From: Glossina fuscipes
Lineage: Eukaryota > Arthropoda > Insecta > Diptera > Glossinidae
Direction of reading: 5' to 3'
NCBI RefSeq assembly: GCF_014805625.2
Contig: NW_023998414.1
Location: 5,193,978-5,257,977 of the forward strand
Length of the DNA: 64,000 nucleotides
In this document: one piece after another, positions 61,713-64,000 of the stretch
How the letters are laid out: every line of letters starts with the position of its first letter
Numbering within the stretch: the first letter of the stretch is position 1
Translations under genes and position numbers: made by a program
Notes under the pieces: model-generated
Seen by the model: the letters and a program-made list of their open reading frames with translations, nothing else
Databases searched by the model: none
What the model was told of the DNA's origin: nothing

Positions 61713-62954
61713 AAGCCGCTTTTATATTACTTGACAGGCAGTGGCGTTGAAAGCGAATAACAATGGGGTAATAATGGGTAACAACTCAAAAAGGTAAAGC
61801 AAAGAGAAATTAAAATAATTCGACTTACGTTGTTTGCGAAACTGAAGCTAACTAAATCTAACTGAGATGATCAACACATTGGCTGTCGTTTGAATGATGA
61901 AAAATTCAACATCATAAGAAGAAAACTCTTGAAGGCAATAGAAAAGGGATATATGCGATCAAGTTGTTGTTTTTTGTTTTTTTGGTGGTAGCACAACTAA
62001 ATGGGTAGCCATGGATACTGAAGTTGACTGCTGTTATTAATGGTCCGCTTAGTTGGCGTTCCGATGATTTAAGCTTTGGATAGCTTGTAAAGTGTCCATC
62101 GTTACCAACATGCGATCCAGTAGCGTGAAACGTAACGCTTAATTCCACGCATTTGACGGACCGCGACTTATTCCGACAACTTTGCAAAAACATTTGCACA
62201 TTGGGGTGGGATAACTTTCTCAACGCTACACAGTCATAGAGGGAATGATGCAATCGTTCTGGGGAACCAGTTAGAAATCACTTTTACACCAGACAGACTT
62301 GATAAATACATCCACCGACTTTTATCTCTTATAAATCTATAATAAAATATATCAATGGGTGATGGCGCAGGAATATTTCACGATTTACTTTTTAACTTAA
62401 ACTTTTTTTTTTTTTTTGGCAACAGTACAGCGAAAGCAACGAACGTGGCTAAACGAACTCGGCATGTATAATATGCAGAGTGCCTTACGAATCTTTCGAT
62501 TCATGATAAGATTTCGTTTCGATCTCATATTAATCGCAAGCAGCTACAATTATGAAAATGCGAATTAATAATCCCTCTCTTGAAATAAACCACAAACGCT
62601 ACTGAATTATTTAAAATTCCTTCACATCTAATGCATAAAAGAAAAAGCTTGAAGAAAACGCACATCATATGCTCAATGAAAAAACTAAACAAAGTTAATT
62701 TACATACTAATGAGAAATAAAAGAGAAAATGGGTAAAGGGGAATACGAAAATAAATAAATAAATGTAAGATATATTTTTTTTTTATAAAAGAATCGCACT
62801 CTCGATAAGAGGCAGAGAGAGAAAGATAGAGAGAAAAACAGCACCAGCGAGAGATAGGTAATAAACATATGTTAATTGAATTAGTAACTGAAAACAAAAG
62901 AAAATCCAACTGGAAAGGGTTGCACTATAGCAACACTTTCCAAAACAAGCTGAA

Positions 62955-62994
62955 ATGTTCTCAGATACGTTTCAGAACGGCAGCAATAGTATTG
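62955..62994 (+). CDS. Candidate first coding exon of the plus-strand gene
   Basis: The big exon at 63324 needs an upstream exon ending with one spare base. The nearest candidate found is ATG at 62955, reading MFSDTFQNGSNSI plus a single G, followed by GTATAA at 62995. Joining gives GCG (Ala) and continues in frame into VIPPLP across a 329-nt intron. The donor is weaker than gtaagt, and other start exons further upstream are possible. No protein similarity supports this choice: it rests on phase, distance and the presence of an ATG. Confidence 0.4.
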
Positions 62995-63323
62995 GTATAA
63001 TACTAATATTGTTAATTATTTTAAATATATTATTAATTTGTAAACATTTGCGTCGACAAAATAAAGGACAACACAAACTAAATCGGAGATCCTTAACGGC
63101 TTACGGTGATATGTGAAAACAATTGAAGCTTTTGATGTAAGCAGAAATATGGATTTTCGTAATATATGTCCGAACGTGAATATGGACAGTATACGAGGTA
63201 AAATGTAACCAAAAAGAAAAAAAAAAATCAATATTTTCTAAAAGGTCACGTTGTACGAGTTTCTCTTTTTCAATTGAACAGCGAGACCTTGAAATAGGGA
63301 TTAATTGAATTTTGCTATTTCAG
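62995..63323 (+). other. Intron between candidate start exon and large exon
   Basis: If the start exon at 62955 is right, this is a 329-nt phase-1 intron. It is AT-rich, with a pyrimidine-rich acceptor (gaattttgctatttcag). Nothing else was seen in it. Confidence 0.4.
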
Positions 63324-64000
63324 CGGTAATTCCACCACTGCCTGCTATGCCAGCAGCATTATCTAAAATTAAATTACCAAAATCGATGGCGAAATTAAAG
63401 TCGAGAAAAATTTTTCGCAGTTCTAGAGAGGATGTTCAACGTAGCAGTTCCAAGAAAAGTGTTTCCTCAATTAGAGAGGCCCCGCCTATACCGCCGTCAG
63501 GCTTTGTAAATCATACTCCTACGCGTATTTCGACAATTTCATCTCTTATGAATCAAACGACCAGCGGTGGAAGCATGGAAGATGATTACCAACGCAATAC
63601 TTATCGGCGAGCAGGCAGCATAGACGATTATCCAACACCGTTGAGTCAAAAATCTGAACGACATCATCATCGCAAAACAATTAGCCCATTAAAAGTGCCC
63701 GCTCGCACACCTGAACCGTCCTCGGAATCACCGCAACCACCGAAATTATCTTTTACCGAAAAACTGCAAAAAGGTTATCACGATTTCTCTGAATTCAAAT
63801 TGAAGCATCTCTTCGTTAAGAAAACTGTGGTCCGTAGGGACAATATTGAAATTGGCTATTATGTAGATCGGTACGAAGAAGATCGCGAGCGCGAAGTAAT
63901 TGAAGAGGCAGAAGATGATCGTAAAATAGCTAATAATTATGAAATTAAATTTCAAACAGCCCGGGAGGGAGCGGAAGATTCATTCGAGGAAAGCCCCGAC
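63324..64000 (+). CDS. Large coding exon of an unrecognised gene, running off the window
   Basis: After a good acceptor (tttgctatttcag) the frame stays open for 225 codons to the window edge. Two leading bases complete a split codon. The protein is intracellular in character, with no signal peptide or membrane segment visible. It has a Pro/Ala start (VIPPLPAMPAAL), a basic segment (KIKLPKSMAKLKSRK), Ser-rich blocks, PPIPPSG, a HHHRK patch, LSFTEKLQKGYHDFSEFK near the middle, and an acidic, charged end (YEEDREREVIEEAEDD). Codon use and base composition are clearly coding compared with the flanks. An in-frame ATG at 63347 is an alternative start, but the in-frame TAA at 63302 and the good acceptor favour a spliced exon. 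I do not recognise the family. In Drosophila the neighbour of Nrg (CG1634) may be CG1632, a mosaic transmembrane serine-protease-like protein. A long cytoplasmic N-terminus of that protein would fit, but this is only a guess. Confidence 0.85.

Larger units (their letters stand above)
61079..62954. promoter_or_regulatory. Divergent intergenic region (Nrg and plus-strand gene)
   Basis: About 1.9 kb separates the two start codons and should contain both promoters and any non-coding first exon of Nrg. Visible contents are a long T run (61228-61261), TTTA repeats near 61.4 kb, a (GT)n tract (61645-61712), and a more GC-balanced stretch (62030-62270) unlike the AT-rich surroundings. The stretch has an open minus-strand frame of 113 codons with no recognisable product. 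A T run (62404-62417) and GA-rich sequence (62813-62835) follow. No unambiguous TATA or Inr was identified. Confidence 0.5.

Noticed and set aside
61912..62253. 113-codon minus-strand ORF upstream of Nrg
   Set aside because: No recognisable protein, and the position fits promoter or 5' UTR better. Kept only as part of the intergenic region.

Overview
This window is nuclear DNA from an insect, most likely a schizophoran (higher) fly. It is strongly AT-rich and full of T and A homopolymers, (TA)n, (CA)n, (GA)n and (GAT)n microsatellites. It carries decayed mariner elements and tRNA-like SINEs. The only recognisable host protein matches the Drosophila cell adhesion molecule Neuroglian almost residue for residue over its first Ig half-domain. 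Tephritid, tsetse and muscid flies would all fit, and the sequence alone does not choose between them.

Layout. The right end holds two divergently arranged genes. On the minus strand is the 5' end of Neuroglian (Nrg): a signal-peptide exon (60972-61047) and the first Ig exon (53489-53618). Their splice phases match exactly across a 7.35 kb intron. No later Nrg exon was found, so positions 1-53488 appear to be one intron running off the left edge. On the plus strand a large open exon (63324-64000) belongs to a second gene that leaves the window. A candidate start exon (62955-62994) joins it in the correct phase. About 1.9 kb lies between the two start codons and should hold both promoters.

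The introns are a graveyard of mobile elements. I can support three decayed mariners (25.2-26.1, 57.5-58.3 and 59.4-60.1 kb), a further transposase-like fragment (50.6 kb), a 134-bp mariner-type MITE with TA duplications (33.5 kb), and a 430-bp solo LTR with a 4-bp target duplication and a TATA/Inr promoter (41.8 kb). There are also non-LTR retroelement remnants (22.9 and 54.6-55.9 kb) and at least two kinds of tRNA-like SINE. An abundant interspersed family of about 0.65-0.75 kb has inverted TACCCTACACC-like termini. A roughly 0.5 kb element is present as two diverged inverted copies at 24 and 41 kb.

Other structure includes a 47-bp-period minisatellite (3.6 kb), a 16-bp-arm perfect hairpin (19.9 kb), a 22-nt poly(G) tract (9.0 kb) and a 35-bp tandem duplication inside a mariner. 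Three short ORFs or exon-like segments (8.5, 24.3, 29.7 kb) are the only other coding candidates. None is recognised, and the 24.3 kb one lies inside a repeat. No rRNA, intact tRNA, CRISPR or bacterial-type operon was seen.
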